A DNA stretch of 64,000 bases from Natrinema gelatinilyticum (GCF_024266705.1 NZ_CP100756.1:2914001-2978000); one strand, 5' to 3'. Positions 34,225-43,903 are shown, counted from the first letter of the stretch. Translations and numbers: made by a program. The notes: a model not told the origin generated them from the sequence alone.

Positions 34225-34245
34225 CCTCGGGGCTTGACCCCGAGG
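34225..34245 (+). repeat. Terminal hairpin of an IS200/IS605-like element
   Basis: CCTCGGGG, loop CTTGA, CCCCGAGG: a perfect 8-bp hairpin of the kind found at the right ends of haloarchaeal IS200/IS605 (TnpB-bearing) elements. A near-identical copy (loop CTTGT) lies at 35556-35576 in the same orientation. No tnpA or tnpB remains beside this one. Confidence 0.6.
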
Positions 34246-34291
34246 GTGAATCGCGTAAGCTATATGGCCCATTCCACCGTATTGAGGAACA

Positions 34292-35341
34292 CAGTTGCGA
34301 CGTGGATTAAAGACCTTCGCTCTTGCGTAGCCCGTTGTTGATTTCATAGAGTTGCTTGGATAGCGTGTTTGAGTGCGTCTCGTCCCGGTTTTCGATATAA
34401 TTCTCGGCGGGGTTGGAACGCTCTGAGATATTGTGTTAGCTTATATTTCGAGATACCTCGATGTGGCGAGAGCCACTGTCGTGTCAGCGACGCGTGGCTC
34501 TCGCAGGTATTGACGTGGATCTCGTCGTCGGCGTATTCACCGACACCGTGGACGACGTATTCACGAGTGAATGCGTCGTCCTCTTCGAGTGGGTCGTACG
34601 CTCGAAAGCCGTCAGTAAAGACGGTCAGCGACTCCTCTTGGCGGTCGGCCAAGAGGAGTCGAATCGTCGATTCGTCAGCGGCTTTCGCTGGGATCACGTA
34701 CCGCTGCCCCGTCCCGCGATCAGCGAGGATGAACACGGGTGGCTTGTCGCCATCATACGTTCCGCGCCCACGCGTGGAGAGGCCACGCGAGCGCGACCAA
34801 GAGTCGCGCTCGCGGCCTTTCTTCCCGGCAGATACGTACACTTCGTCGATTTCAACCGGCCCGACGAGATCGAGGGAAGGCGCATCGAGCGCTCTGGCGA
34901 AGCGCTCGATGCGCCGGTGGATCGTCTTGTGTGTCACCTCGATTTCGCACTGTAACTGCCGGAGACTCGTGTTAAACCGGAGAAACGCGTATATCGAGAA
35001 CAACCACCGGCGGAGCGCAATCTTCGAGTGAGCAAAAATCGTGCCCGTCTTATCGTTGAATGTGCGGTCGCAATCCTTACAGAGATACCGCTGAAAGTGC
35101 CCATAGCTGCCGTTTCTGACCGTGAGGTCAGAACGGCAGCGAGGACAGGTAACACCGTCACGCCAGCGAACCTGTTGGAGCAGGTCCGCTGCGACCGATT
35201 CCGACCCAAACACATCTAGCGGAATCATCCGTGTCGGGCACCGCTAACGCGGTGCCCTTGTCCTCTTCGACTTTGCAGCGACAGCTCAGCAGTATCAACA
35301 ATCACCTACGGAAGAGCGAAGACCTTAATCCGAAGCAACTG
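34292..35341 (-). mobile_element. IS1595-family insertion sequence, about 1.05 kb
   Basis: The transposase gene is bracketed by imperfect inverted repeats of about 50 bp (34292-34342 and 35294-35341), which share GGATTAA, CTTCGCTCTT, CGTAG and TTGTTGAT in order. The span of about 1.05 kb fits haloarchaeal IS1595 elements. The exact tips and the 8-bp target duplication are not certain: GAGGAA occurs just outside both ends but not at matching distances. A perfect 18-bp palindrome overlaps the right end (35335-35352). Confidence 0.6.
34344..35228 (-). CDS. IS1595-family (ISXO2-like) transposase, intact
   Basis: A 294-residue transposase. The N-terminal zinc ribbon CPRCRSDLTV ... RYLCKDCDRTFNDKTGTIF is followed by a helical DNA-binding part (IYAFLRFNTSLRQLQCEIEV) and the ISXO2-type catalytic core: VEIDEVYVSAGKKGRERDSW (first Asp), SLTVFTDGFRAYDPLEEDDA (second Asp), then HVNTCESHASLTRQWLSPHR where the family's Asn/Glu motif sits. 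No frameshift or stop is seen, so it may be active. The zinc ribbon and HVNTxES pattern place it in IS1595 rather than IS5 or IS4. Confidence 0.92.
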   Translation of the reverse strand: MIPLDVFGSESVAADLLQQVRWRDGVTCPRCRSDLTVRNGSYGHFQRYLCKDCDRTFNDKTGTIFAHSKIALRRWLFSIYAFLRFNTSLRQLQCEIEVTHKTIHRRIERFARALDAPSLDLVGPVEIDEVYVSAGKKGRERDSWSRSRGLSTRGRGTYDGDKPPVFILADRGTGQRYVIPAKAADESTIRLLLADRQEESLTVFTDGFRAYDPLEEDDAFTREYVVHGVGEYADDEIHVNTCESHASLTRQWLSPHRGISKYKLTQYLRAFQPRRELYRKPGRDALKHAIQATL

Positions 35342-35589
35342 CGCGCAGTTGCGAGGAAATGCGACACCTCTCAAAACCCGCGCCTTCGGCGTGGTGCGAC
35401 GGGTGTTGTCGGGCGGGGTGGAGCCGCCGACCCTCACGGACGCACCGGGCGTTCGGGTGTAAATTCCAGCCGACCCATCACGGGAAGGTCGAGGGGAATT
35501 ACATTCGCCTGCGTTCATCCGTCCGTTTTTGGACGGCATGGACAAAACGGTGAAGCCTCGGGGCTTGTCCCCGAGGTACTTCACCAATA
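35342..35589 (+). mobile_element. Remnant of an IS200/IS605-like right end
   Basis: A non-coding stretch ending in the hairpin 35556-35576 (CCTCGGGG, loop CTTGT, CCCCGAGG). Upstream CCCTCACGGACGCACCGGGC and GGACAAAACGGTGAAGCCTC resemble the 3' region of haloarchaeal tnpB genes, where the guide RNA is made, but no intact tnpB frame is present. The remnant abuts the ISH3 pseudogene, indicating nested insertion. Confidence 0.5.
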
Positions 35590-36144
35590 GCACCTGTCTC
35601 GAACTACTGTACGCGCACAACTATGCCTACATCATGCCAATCGTTAAGGTGGGGCGAGACGATACAAGACGAACTTAGCAGAGGCTGAAGTCGCGTGATC
35701 GAACACGAACTCGCTGGGCGGGTAACATTCCCTGTGTTCATGGATTGTGTCTACCAGCGAAGACGATACGACGAGCACGGGGTGGCGCGTCACGGCTACG
35801 CTGCTGACGCGCCGTTCATCGACACACCACAGGATGCACGAGAATACAATCGCAAGCGCTTCGGCATCGAGTCGAGCTATCGATTAGCCAAGCAGAGCCT
35901 CGCTCTTACCAGTTCTCGGGAGACTGGACTTCGGCAGGTGTTGTTCGTGGTGAGTCTGTTGCTCCAGAACGTCTGGGGGTACCTTCACTGGATGTACGTG
36001 GCGGCGCCCCGCCGAGGGGGGCGCCGCCTCTGGGAGTGGTCGTTCACGGGGTTCTGTGAGATGATGGTTCGTGCTGCTTGGGCAGCTCTCGGTGTGCGCA
36101 GAGCTGTCCCAACGAACCAACCACTCGACCGGTTCTTCCGGTAG
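35590..36144 (+). pseudogene. ISH3-family transposase, truncated C-terminal remnant
   Basis: The last 150 residues are intact (YQRRRYDEHGVARHGYAADA, FGIESSYRLAKQSLALTSSR, LLLQNVWGYLHWMYVAAPRR and AAWAALGVRRAVPTNQP) and match ISH3-family transposases. Upstream, the same protein continues in other frames: LELLYAHNYAYIMPIVK, a frameshift near 35652, then WGETIQDELSRG followed by TGA where relatives have Trp. The first two thirds are missing, cut by the IS605-like remnant. It is inactive. Confidence 0.85.
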
Positions 36145-36534
36145 TTGTCCCTAAGTTGGGGTAGCGGTCGTGAGTAGCAACATTGTCGCGTCGGCGGCGA
36201 TCCGCCGCCGCCAGCGACTGACCGACGTCGGAACTCACTATCACCATCGTTCCGAAGGCTATCCTGACATCACAGACGTAGATTCAGTGCCTACTGGAGG
36301 AAATCGTGAGCCTCTCGATGTGATCAATTGATCACAGGTCGAATCCTCGAGCGAGAGCAGATCGAGCACGTTCGTCCGGAGATGCGGTTCCGGATTACAC
36401 AGCGTTTCGATTCTCCCGTTTGGTTGCCCCATTTTTGGTCAATCAATGTGGCGTTCGTCGGCGATTTATCCGCGAACGCGACCGACGCTCGCAAGGATCA
36501 GTTCGAAATCGATTCGCGGGGAACGACTGTGCGG
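36145..36534. other. Intergenic, 390 bp, no gene seen
   Basis: Between the ISH3 remnant and the esterase-like gene. The stretch GGCGGCGATCCGCCGCC (about 36192-36208) forms a GC-rich hairpin. The open frame of the next gene extends into this DNA, but the translation there looks unlike the family. Confidence 0.45.
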
Positions 36535-37893
36535 GTGAATCACGTGACCACACGCCGATTCGAAACGACCGATACCAATCCGTCTCGGGTGGTCGAGGCG
36601 ATCGCTGAACGCGCGACGTCGATCGAGGACGGGTTCGACGCTCTCGTGGACAGCATCGCCGACGCCGACGTGGTCCTCCTGGGGGAGGCGTCTCACGGCA
36701 CGTCCGAGTACTACCGCCTGCGGGCGCGGTTGACGGCCCGTTTGCTCGAGGATCACGATTTCGCGTTCGTGGCGGTCGAAGGGGACTGGACGGACTGCTA
36801 CGACGTAACAGAGTACGTCACCGGTCGGGCTGACGCGACTGCGGCGAGCGACATCCTCGACGGCTTCGAGCGCTGGCCGACGTGGATGTGGGCCAACTGG
36901 GAGGTCGCCGAGTTCCTCGACTGGCTCGCAAAATACAATGCGGGCCGGGCCATCGGCGACAGGATGGGGTTCTACGGTCTCGACGTCTACGGCCTCTACG
37001 AATCGATGGCCGCCGTGATCGACGCCCTCGAGGATCTCGATCCCGAGTTGGCCGACCGCGCCAGAGACGCCTACCACTGCTTCGAACCGTACGGGGCGGA
37101 CGCCAGCGAGTACGCCCGATCGATCCGACTGATTCCGGAAGATTGTGAGGACGAGGTGATCGACGTCTTGCAGACACTCCGAGAGGATGTTGCCGAATTC
37201 CACGCCGACCACGACGGGGACGATCCGCTCGCGTTCTTCGCGGCCGAGCAGAACGCCCTCGTCGCGAAAAACGCCGAATCGTTCTACCGCGCGATGGCCC
37301 GTGGCGGGGCCGACTCGTGGAACGTGCGAGATCGGCATATGAGCAGAACATTAGAGCGGCTGCTCGAGTTCCACGACGGACAGGGGATCGTCTGGGCGCA
37401 CAACACGCACGTCGGCGATGCCCGCGCGACGTCGATGCACGATCGCGGACAACTCAACCTCGGGCAACTCGCTCGAGAAGAGGTCTGTGACGACGACTCG
37501 GACGTCGCCATCGTCGGCTTCGGGTCCCATCGTGGCACCGTCATCGCCGGCACCGAATGGGGTGCGGAGATGGAACGGATGCGGGTCCCCGAAGCCAGAG
37601 CGGGCAGCGTTGAGGACGTCTTCCATCGGCTCGACCGCGAGGACGTCCTCCTCGAGTTCGCTCGCGGGTACGCCACGGCTGACGAGTCGGAGCGAGGTCC
37701 TCTTGCAGACCCTCGCGGCCACCGCGCGATCGGAGTGGTTTACGATCCGAATTACGAGGGCAGTAACTACGTGCAGACGGTGCTGCCGGACCGGTACGAT
37801 GCGTTCGTCCACGTTGACGAAACGACCGCGCTCCATCCGTTCAATATCCAAGGCGGCGAACGGCCGCCGGAGACGTATCCCTGGGGCGTGTAA
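36535..37893 (+). CDS. Erythromycin-esterase family protein
   Basis: About 452 residues with the erythromycin esterase fold. VVLLGEASHGTSEYYRLRAR carries the conserved E-x-x-H-G motif; AVEGDWTDCYDVTEYVTGR, MWANWEVAEFLDWLAKYNAG, FYGLDVYGLYESMAAVIDAL, IVWAHNTHVGDARATSMHD (catalytic His region) and GERPPETYPWGV follow family order. Members hydrolyse macrolide lactones in bacteria, but in archaea the substrate is unknown, probably another ester. The start is uncertain: I use GTG at 36535, since the frame before it has no similarity. Just downstream of the mobile-element cluster, it could have been acquired. Confidence 0.85.
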   Translation: MNHVTTRRFETTDTNPSRVVEAIAERATSIEDGFDALVDSIADADVVLLGEASHGTSEYYRLRARLTARLLEDHDFAFVAVEGDWTDCYDVTEYVTGRADATAASDILDGFERWPTWMWANWEVAEFLDWLAKYNAGRAIGDRMGFYGLDVYGLYESMAAVIDALEDLDPELADRARDAYHCFEPYGADASEYARSIRLIPEDCEDEVIDVLQTLREDVAEFHADHDGDDPLAFFAAEQNALVAKNAESFYRAMARGGADSWNVRDRHMSRTLERLLEFHDGQGIVWAHNTHVGDARATSMHDRGQLNLGQLAREEVCDDDSDVAIVGFGSHRGTVIAGTEWGAEMERMRVPEARAGSVEDVFHRLDREDVLLEFARGYATADESERGPLADPRGHRAIGVVYDPNYEGSNYVQTVLPDRYDAFVHVDETTALHPFNIQGGERPPETYPWGV

Positions 37894-38285
37894 CCTGCTC
37901 GTGCACGGCGGTCCCGTTGCGTGCACCCGCGGTTACGGGCGGCGCCGGTGACCGAGCGACGTCGACGCGGTGCGACACCCTAGTTAGCTGCCTGACATGT
38001 AACGTCCAACTCACCCGTGTCGTTTCTGATCCGGGTGGTATGGACGGACTCGAATCGATCTTCACTCGTGGCGTATATGTCGGTACACGAATCTCTATCA
38101 ATGAGCCAACAGCTATATCATCGGAAGCGAGTAGAACTGCTCTGGGAACGACGATCGACCAAACGATCGAGTTACGGTCGATACCATTCCAGTATATAAT
38201 CATATTGAGATACCTAATATTGTAACTAATGGACTATGAGGGGCATTCGTCACGTTTATTTCGGTTTCCTCGGAAGCAATGTACA
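37894..38285. other. Intergenic, 392 bp; gdh promoter at 38255-38260
   Basis: No gene is supported. The last 120 bp are AT-rich. TTTATT at 38255-38260 lies 26-31 bp before the glutamate dehydrogenase ATG and is its probable TATA box, giving a leaderless transcript. Confidence 0.5.
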
Positions 38286-39542
38286 ATGTCTGACGACGCA
38301 AACCCATTCGAAAGCCTACAGTCGCAAATCGACGAGGCAGCGACATACCTCGACGTTGGCGACGACGTGATCGAGCGACTCAAACACCCCGAGCGAGTCC
38401 TCGAGACGAACCTCACGATCGAACGCGACGACGGTGAACTGGAGCGATTCAAAGCGTTCCGGTCGCAGTTCAACGGCGACCGTGGGCCGTACAAGGGCGG
38501 AATCCGCTACCACCCGCAGGTGTCGCGCGACGAAGTCAAGGCGCTTTCCGGTTGGATGACCTACAAGACCGCGATCGTGGACATCCCACTCGGCGGCGGA
38601 AAGGGCGGCATCATCATCGACCCCGACGAGTTCTCCGAAGCGGAACTCGAACGGCTCACCCGTGCGTTCGCTCGAGAGCTCCGACCGATGATTGGCGAGG
38701 ACCGCGACGTTCCCGCGCCCGACGTGAACACGGGTCAGCGGGAGATGAACTGGATCAAAGATACGTACGAAACGCTCGAGAACACGACCGAGCCAGGCGT
38801 TATCACGGGTAAGGCGCTCGACTCGGGTGGCAGCGAGGGTCGCGTCGAAGCGACCGGCCGCTCAACCGTCCTCGCCGCGCGCGAAGCATTCGATTACCTC
38901 GGCAAGGAGCTTGAGGGCGCGACGGTCGCCGTCCAGGGCTACGGCAACGCCGGCTGGATCGCAGCGAACCTGATCGACGAGATGGGCGCGACCGTCGTCG
39001 CGGCCAGCGACTCGAGTGGCGGCATCTACAACCCCAACGGATTCGATCCGGTCGCGGCGAAAGACCACAAGAACGAGACCGGCAGCGTCGTCGGGTACGC
39101 AGGGAGCGAAGAAGAGATCACCAACGAGGACGTCCTCACCCTGGACGTCGACCTGCTGATCCCCGCCGCACTCGAGAACGCAGTCGACGCAGACCTCGCC
39201 GAAGATGTCGAAGCAGACGTCATTTCCGAAGCCGCGAACGGTCCGCTAACTCCGAGGGCCGACGAGGTACTCGAGGGGAAGGACGTCTTCGTCATCCCCG
39301 ACATCCTCGCGAACGCCGGCGGCGTTACCGTCTCGTACTTCGAGTGGGTCCAGAACCGCCAGCGCTTCTACTGGTCTGAAGAGCGCGTCAACGAGGAACT
39401 CGAGACGCTCATCGTCGATGCCTTCGACGCACTCGTCGAGACCTACGAGGAACACGACCTCGACAACCCCCGGACCGCGGCCTACGTCGTCGCGATCCAG
39501 CGGGTCGCCGACGCCTTCGCGGAAGCCGGTAGCTGGCCCTGA
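38286..39542 (+). CDS. gdh: Glutamate dehydrogenase (Glu/Leu/Phe/Val family)
   Basis: A 418-residue enzyme that interconverts glutamate and 2-oxoglutarate plus ammonia. [20 protein letters not shown] and [20 protein letters not shown] hold the substrate Lys residues; [20 protein letters not shown] contains the catalytic Asp; the Rossmann domain begins with [39 protein letters not shown] and [20 protein letters not shown] are typical. Hexameric archaeal GDH is about this length. The start ([14 protein letters not shown]) fits the leaderless promoter and the family. Coenzyme preference cannot be told. Confidence 0.94.
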   Translation: MSDDANPFESLQSQIDEAATYLDVGDDVIERLKHPERVLETNLTIERDDGELERFKAFRSQFNGDRGPYKGGIRYHPQVSRDEVKALSGWMTYKTAIVDIPLGGGKGGIIIDPDEFSEAELERLTRAFARELRPMIGEDRDVPAPDVNTGQREMNWIKDTYETLENTTEPGVITGKALDSGGSEGRVEATGRSTVLAAREAFDYLGKELEGATVAVQGYGNAGWIAANLIDEMGATVVAASDSSGGIYNPNGFDPVAAKDHKNETGSVVGYAGSEEEITNEDVLTLDVDLLIPAALENAVDADLAEDVEADVISEAANGPLTPRADEVLEGKDVFVIPDILANAGGVTVSYFEWVQNRQRFYWSEERVNEELETLIVDAFDALVETYEEHDLDNPRTAAYVVAIQRVADAFAEAGSWP

Positions 39543-39668
39543 TCTAGGAGCTAATCCCCTTCCGAAGCGACGTTCGGATTCCCACCCGAAGGAGGGAGGG
39601 ACGTCTCGATCGACAGGCCTTCTCGATCCCAACAGACACTTATGATTTGAATCGTCATATGTATAGAG

Positions 39669-40334
39669 ATGAATCGACGAAACGCCCTGGCGGGTCTGGG
39701 GGCCGCCGGTCTCGCAGGCCTCTCGGGCTGTCTGGGACTGGTCGGGATGGCCGAACACAAGTCCTCGCCGGCGGGCGCCGAGGCCAGCACTCGTGACGAG
39801 ACGGGATACGAACAGACCAATGTGAAGAAAATCAACGTCGAGAGGGACGTTCCGGGCGGTGGTCTCACCGGGACGGTATCGGTCGGGAATCACATGACCA
39901 AGCACGAGAAGGCCGTCGAGATACCTCTCCTCGGTCGACAACGCGGGGCTGTTTTCAACGTTCTGACAAGTCCGAAGGTCTCACTCCTCGGACAGCAGCT
40001 GAATCCGGTCAAGGACATGTCGACGAAAGAATTGATCGGGCTGGTCGAGAATAACTACAGCGGAATTGACAACATACAACATCAAGCGGACGCCGAGATT
40101 ACGATCCTCGACGAATCGACGACGCAGTCGCGGTTCACGGCGGACGCGAAATTCAACGGCCAAAGCGTCACGGTCGATTTCCTCATCACCAAAGCCGTCG
40201 ACGCCGGCGACGACCTGCTCGTAACGATCGGCGTCTATCCCCAGCAACTCCGGAGTCAGGAGGAGCCGAACGTGACCGCCCTCACCGAAGCGGTGACGAC
40301 CGAGGTCGACAGCAGCGCCTCGAGCGACGGGTAA
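39669..40334 (+). CDS. DUF6517-type secreted lipoprotein
   Basis: A 221-residue protein with a Tat-like lipoprotein signal (MNRRNALAGLGAAGLAGLSG followed by Cys at residue 21). The mature part (NVERDVPGGGLTGTVSVGNH and PLLGRQRGAVFNVLTSPKVS, ending VTIGVYPQQLRSQEEPNV) resembles the haloarchaeal DUF6517 family, of unknown function. It should be anchored by lipid on the outer face of the membrane. It converges on the acyl-CoA dehydrogenase gene, with T-rich DNA at 40452-40470 between the two. Confidence 0.82.
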   Translation: MNRRNALAGLGAAGLAGLSGCLGLVGMAEHKSSPAGAEASTRDETGYEQTNVKKINVERDVPGGGLTGTVSVGNHMTKHEKAVEIPLLGRQRGAVFNVLTSPKVSLLGQQLNPVKDMSTKELIGLVENNYSGIDNIQHQADAEITILDESTTQSRFTADAKFNGQSVTVDFLITKAVDAGDDLLVTIGVYPQQLRSQEEPNVTALTEAVTTEVDSSASSDG

Positions 40335-40490
40335 CCACAGGCGACAGCGGGTTCAAAAGCGGGGGACTCGGGACGCACGAACGATACGGACGGCAACGAA
40401 AGTGACGACGGCAATTTCGGCTGAACGCGCGTCCAGCGACTTCCGCCACGTCCGTTTTTCGCGTTTTCGACGACGATGACTCGAGACCGA

Positions 40491-41633
40491 TCAGAGACCG
40501 AGTTCTCGACCGATGACCAGGTGCTGAATCTCGCTCGTTCCTTCACCGATTTCCATGAGTTTCGCGTCCCGATAGAACCGCTGTGGGGCGAAATCGGTCG
40601 TGTAGCCGTACCCGCCGAGTACCTGAACGGCGTCCTCGGCGACCTCGCGGGCGGCCTCGCTGGCGTCGAGTTTCGCCAGCGCGGAGTCTCTGGTCACGGG
40701 GTCGCCTGCATCGTATTTCCTGGCGGCCTGCCGAGTGAGTAGTCGTGCTCGTTCCGTCTTGCGATACATATCGACGATCGTGTCACGAACGGCATCGAAC
40801 TCGCAGATGGGCTGGCCGAACTGTTCGCGCTCCTGACTGTAGGTCTTCGCGTGTTCGTAGGCCCCCTGTGCGAGCCCCGTCGAAAGCGCGGCGATCGAGA
40901 TGCGTCCGCCGTCGAGCGTCTTTCTGGTCTGGGTCCAGCCGTCGCCGTCGTCGCCGAGCAGCCGGTCCTCGGGCAAGCGCACGCTCTCGAGCGAAATTTC
41001 ACAGGTCGGTGAGGCGTTGAGCCCCATTTTCTCCCAGACGGTGGTTACCTCGAAGCCGTCGTCCGCGCGCGGATCGACGATAAACGTCGAGATGCCGCCG
41101 TACCTCGCATCGGGATCAGTCACGGCCTTGACGAGGACCGATCCCGCCTCGGAGGCGTTCGTAATGAACTGCTTGGTTCCGTCGAGGATCCACTCGTCAC
41201 CCTCCTTCGTCGCGTGGGTATCCATATCGGACGCGTCCGACCCGCTCCCGGGTTCGGTCAGTGCCCACCCGCCGACGTAGTCACCCTCTGCGAGCGGCCG
41301 CAGCCACCGCTCTTTCTGGGACTCCGTGCCGAACAGTTCGATCGGTTTCGACGCGAGCGAGGTGTGTGCGACGTACGAGAGACCGATCGCCCCCGAGACC
41401 CGACCGATCTCCTCGGCGACGACTGCGTACATGAGCGTGTCACCGCCGAGGCCGCCGTATTCCTCCGCGATGGGGACGCCCATCACGTCGAGATCGGCGA
41501 GTTGTTCGAAAATCTCCGCGGGGAACCGATGTTCGTCCTCTATCTCCTGGGCGATCGGCTCGATTTCAGTCTCACAGAAGTCCCTGACTGTCTCCCGAAT
41601 CATCCGATGTTCGTCGGGTAGATCGACGGCCAT
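40491..41633 (-). CDS. Acyl-CoA dehydrogenase
   Basis: A 380-residue flavoprotein that forms the trans-2 double bond in acyl-CoA. FAD and substrate segments are clear: GWALTEPGSGSDASDMDTHA, EWILDGTKQFITNASEAGSV, EREQFGQPICEFDAVRDTIV, AEDAVQVLGGYGYTTDFAPQ and the C-terminal RDAKLMEIGEGTSEIQHLVI, in which the tail motif E-G-T-S-E-I-Q is diagnostic. The catalytic Glu candidate is in the segment before it, as in short/medium-chain enzymes. Single-gene unit. The electron acceptor would be ETF. Confidence 0.94.
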   Translation of the reverse strand: MAVDLPDEHRMIRETVRDFCETEIEPIAQEIEDEHRFPAEIFEQLADLDVMGVPIAEEYGGLGGDTLMYAVVAEEIGRVSGAIGLSYVAHTSLASKPIELFGTESQKERWLRPLAEGDYVGGWALTEPGSGSDASDMDTHATKEGDEWILDGTKQFITNASEAGSVLVKAVTDPDARYGGISTFIVDPRADDGFEVTTVWEKMGLNASPTCEISLESVRLPEDRLLGDDGDGWTQTRKTLDGGRISIAALSTGLAQGAYEHAKTYSQEREQFGQPICEFDAVRDTIVDMYRKTERARLLTRQAARKYDAGDPVTRDSALAKLDASEAAREVAEDAVQVLGGYGYTTDFAPQRFYRDAKLMEIGEGTSEIQHLVIGRELGL

Positions 41634-41696
41634 ACCTGATACTCGATAGCGTCCGAAATAAGCTCACTGCCGATACACGACCGACGCCGTGTACAG

Positions 41697-42830
41697 CTAT
41701 CGCCAGCTCCCCTCCTCATCAGAACCGTCAGCTTCGTCGGTCTCGTCGGGTTCGTCTATCCACCCGCTCGAGTCGTCGGATTCGTCGATCGAGTTACGGT
41801 CAGATGGACCCGTCTCGTCCGGCCGGGTACGCCAGTTCGCCGACTCTGCACGGGCCGCCGCGCGCTGGTCTGGAATCAGGTCGAGATCGGCATCCGTATC
41901 GCCGAGGAGCAACAGTGCGTAGTACTCGAAATAGGTGACGAGAGGCGCCCAGACCACTCCGATCAGGAGTAGTCCGAGCGCGACCCCGAGTAAACCGACG
42001 GGAATCGAAAGGATGCCACCGATCGGACCTAACACGAACACCAGAATCACGATACTGACGACGAACGGAATCGCGAGGATCAGACCGACGATACTGACGA
42101 CGAACCAAGCGGCGACCCCGGCCACGAGTCGCAGGATCCAGATCAACAGCACGAAGACGCCGTACTCGGCCCAGTTTGCTCGCAACGTCGTCCAGAACCG
42201 CCGCCAAGCGGCGAGGACGCCCCGATCTTCGATCATCATGACGGGCGCGACGAATATGGACGTAAACTGCATCAGAATACCGTAGAGGAGCCCGATCACG
42301 ATCGCGTACGGGAGGAATACCAGAATCGAGCCGAAAGTGAGCGCCCCCTGCCCTCCCATCGCCAGGAAGACGATTGCCAGAATGGGTCCGACTAAGAGGA
42401 TCACAGTCGGGAGCGTGAGTCCGATCCGAAACAGGAACAGCCGGAGACCCCGACTGAGATGGGCTCTGAAGTACTGTCTGATGTGGACGTCGGACGTCCG
42501 AAGCGACTCGAGAAAGACGAACGTCATGACTGCGGCGACAAATCCGTACGCGAGCCAGATCACGAGCCCGACCGCGAGAAAAGCGAGTCCCCAGAACAGG
42601 AGCTCCGACGTGGGGATCTCCCCCTCGACCACCGGTAATGCACCACCTTGCTCCATCGGGTCAGTCGTAACGGTTCCGGCGTTCCCTCCCGAAAACGCCG
42701 GTCCGCCGACGCCAAACGAGGCTACGAACAGGACGATGACGGCGAGCCTGAGCCATTGTCCTACACTGATCGGCGTCAAGAAATCCCGCGTCACGTCGAT
42801 AGCATCACTCAAGTTATCGATCGCTTTCAT
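41697..42830 (-). CDS. Multi-pass membrane protein (DUF7544-like)
   Basis: A 377-residue protein with about six hydrophobic segments (for example WLRLAVIVLFVASFGVGGPA and VSIVILVFVLGPIGGILSI). The start MKAIDNLSDAIDVTRDFLTP, and VFLESLRTSDVHIRQYFRAH after the second helix, belong to a haloarchaeal membrane family of unknown function (DUF7544-like). The C-terminal 60 residues are acidic and disordered (SIDESDDSSGWIDEPDETDE). The start codon overlaps one copy of a 15-bp direct repeat. Confidence 0.82.
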   Translation of the reverse strand: MKAIDNLSDAIDVTRDFLTPISVGQWLRLAVIVLFVASFGVGGPAFSGGNAGTVTTDPMEQGGALPVVEGEIPTSELLFWGLAFLAVGLVIWLAYGFVAAVMTFVFLESLRTSDVHIRQYFRAHLSRGLRLFLFRIGLTLPTVILLVGPILAIVFLAMGGQGALTFGSILVFLPYAIVIGLLYGILMQFTSIFVAPVMMIEDRGVLAAWRRFWTTLRANWAEYGVFVLLIWILRLVAGVAAWFVVSIVGLILAIPFVVSIVILVFVLGPIGGILSIPVGLLGVALGLLLIGVVWAPLVTYFEYYALLLLGDTDADLDLIPDQRAAARAESANWRTRPDETGPSDRNSIDESDDSSGWIDEPDETDEADGSDEEGSWR

Positions 42831-42948
42831 ATTCGTTCAGTAGCATGTTTTGCGTGATAGTAGTACTGTTTCATCGAACGGTGACGTATAACCGGACACG
42901 TTGGTTCACCCGACAATTGATAATCGACGCACACATATTCGTTCAGTA
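42828..42948. repeat. 15-bp direct repeat, one copy covering a start codon
   Basis: CATATTCGTTCAGTA occurs at 42828-42842 and 42934-42948. On the minus strand, the first copy spans the ATG and leader of the membrane-protein gene; the second lies 106 bp upstream. This may be a duplicated leader or a pair of operator sites. Confidence 0.5.
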
Positions 42949-43011
42949 TTGATATGTTCTGATTGTAATGCTTCGGGACGCATTTAACGCCGCCGGCCCT
43001 GATTGGAACGT

Positions 43012-43821
43012 ATGGACATCCGCCGGCTCGCACGTGGGACCGTCGAGTGGAGCCGCATCGAGCGTGTGATCCGCACGCTGGCGGATCGCTACGACCGCGA
43101 GGAGGTCCGCGTGGAGTTCCTCGATGCGGATAACTGGCTTTCGACGCCCTGCGTCATCGACGACCGGTGGTTCGTCAAAATCGTTTCCCGGCAAAATGCA
43201 CTGGTCCACGCCGTCTTGACGACCGGGCGAAACGTCGGCGCGTTTTCCTCGGGCACCGAGGGCTTTTTCGATCGGTTCGATACACCCCTCGAGATGGTCG
43301 AACACGAATACGAAGCCACCGAACGAATGCGAGAGATCGGCGTCAATGCGCCCCAGCCGATCGATGCGTTCGAGGTCAACGGACTCGGCGTCCTCGTTCT
43401 CGAGTATCTCCCTGCATTCGAGTCGCTCGACGAGGTCTCCGACGAGATCGTCTCGGATCGTGCACCGGAACTGTTCGAAATGCTCACGAATCTTCACAAA
43501 CACGGACTCGCCCACGGCGACCTGCGAGCGGAGAACGTTCTCCTGTATGACGACGAATTCTACTTCATCGACGCCACGAGCGTCCACGCCGACCGAGTCG
43601 ACGAGACGACCGCCTACGATCTCGCGTGCGCACTAGCCATCCTCGAGCCACGAATCGGTCCTCGAAACGCCGTCAATGCAGCCGCGACGGCCTACGATCC
43701 AGCGACCCTCCTTTCCGCACGCGAGTTTCTCGACTTCGTTCGTCTCCGACCCGACCACGAGTTCGACTCGACGACGCTTCGTAGCGAACTCGAGAAGGCG
43801 GCTGATCTGAGCGACCGGTGA
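43012..43821 (+). CDS. RIO-like / lipopolysaccharide-kinase-type atypical protein kinase
   Basis: A 269-residue kinase-like protein. VIDDRWFVKIVSRQNALVHA supplies the ATP-binding Lys; EHEYEATERMREIGVNAPQP contains the helix-C Glu; LHKHGLAHGDLRAENVLLYD is the catalytic loop (HGD...N), and FYFIDATSVHADRVDE is the metal-binding IDA/DFG equivalent. There is no glycine-rich loop, as in RIO1/Bud32-type small kinases. A target cannot be named. The start is ATG 43012; a TTG nine bases upstream is less likely. Confidence 0.82.
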   Translation: MDIRRLARGTVEWSRIERVIRTLADRYDREEVRVEFLDADNWLSTPCVIDDRWFVKIVSRQNALVHAVLTTGRNVGAFSSGTEGFFDRFDTPLEMVEHEYEATERMREIGVNAPQPIDAFEVNGLGVLVLEYLPAFESLDEVSDEIVSDRAPELFEMLTNLHKHGLAHGDLRAENVLLYDDEFYFIDATSVHADRVDETTAYDLACALAILEPRIGPRNAVNAAATAYDPATLLSAREFLDFVRLRPDHEFDSTTLRSELEKAADLSDR

Positions 43822-43903
43822 CCGGGGCGTCTGATTCGAATCCCGAAACCGACAGGCCACTGCAGGCACCATCGGTTTTCGCGGACTGGCGCGACGACCG
43901 GGT

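Noticed and set aside
34099..34347. 82-codon open frame over the IS left end
   Set aside because: It covers the non-coding hairpin and inverted repeat; no similarity.
35231..35590. 119-codon open frame downstream of the IS1595
   Set aside because: It reads through a palindrome and an IS605-like 3' end; best explained as non-coding remnant DNA.
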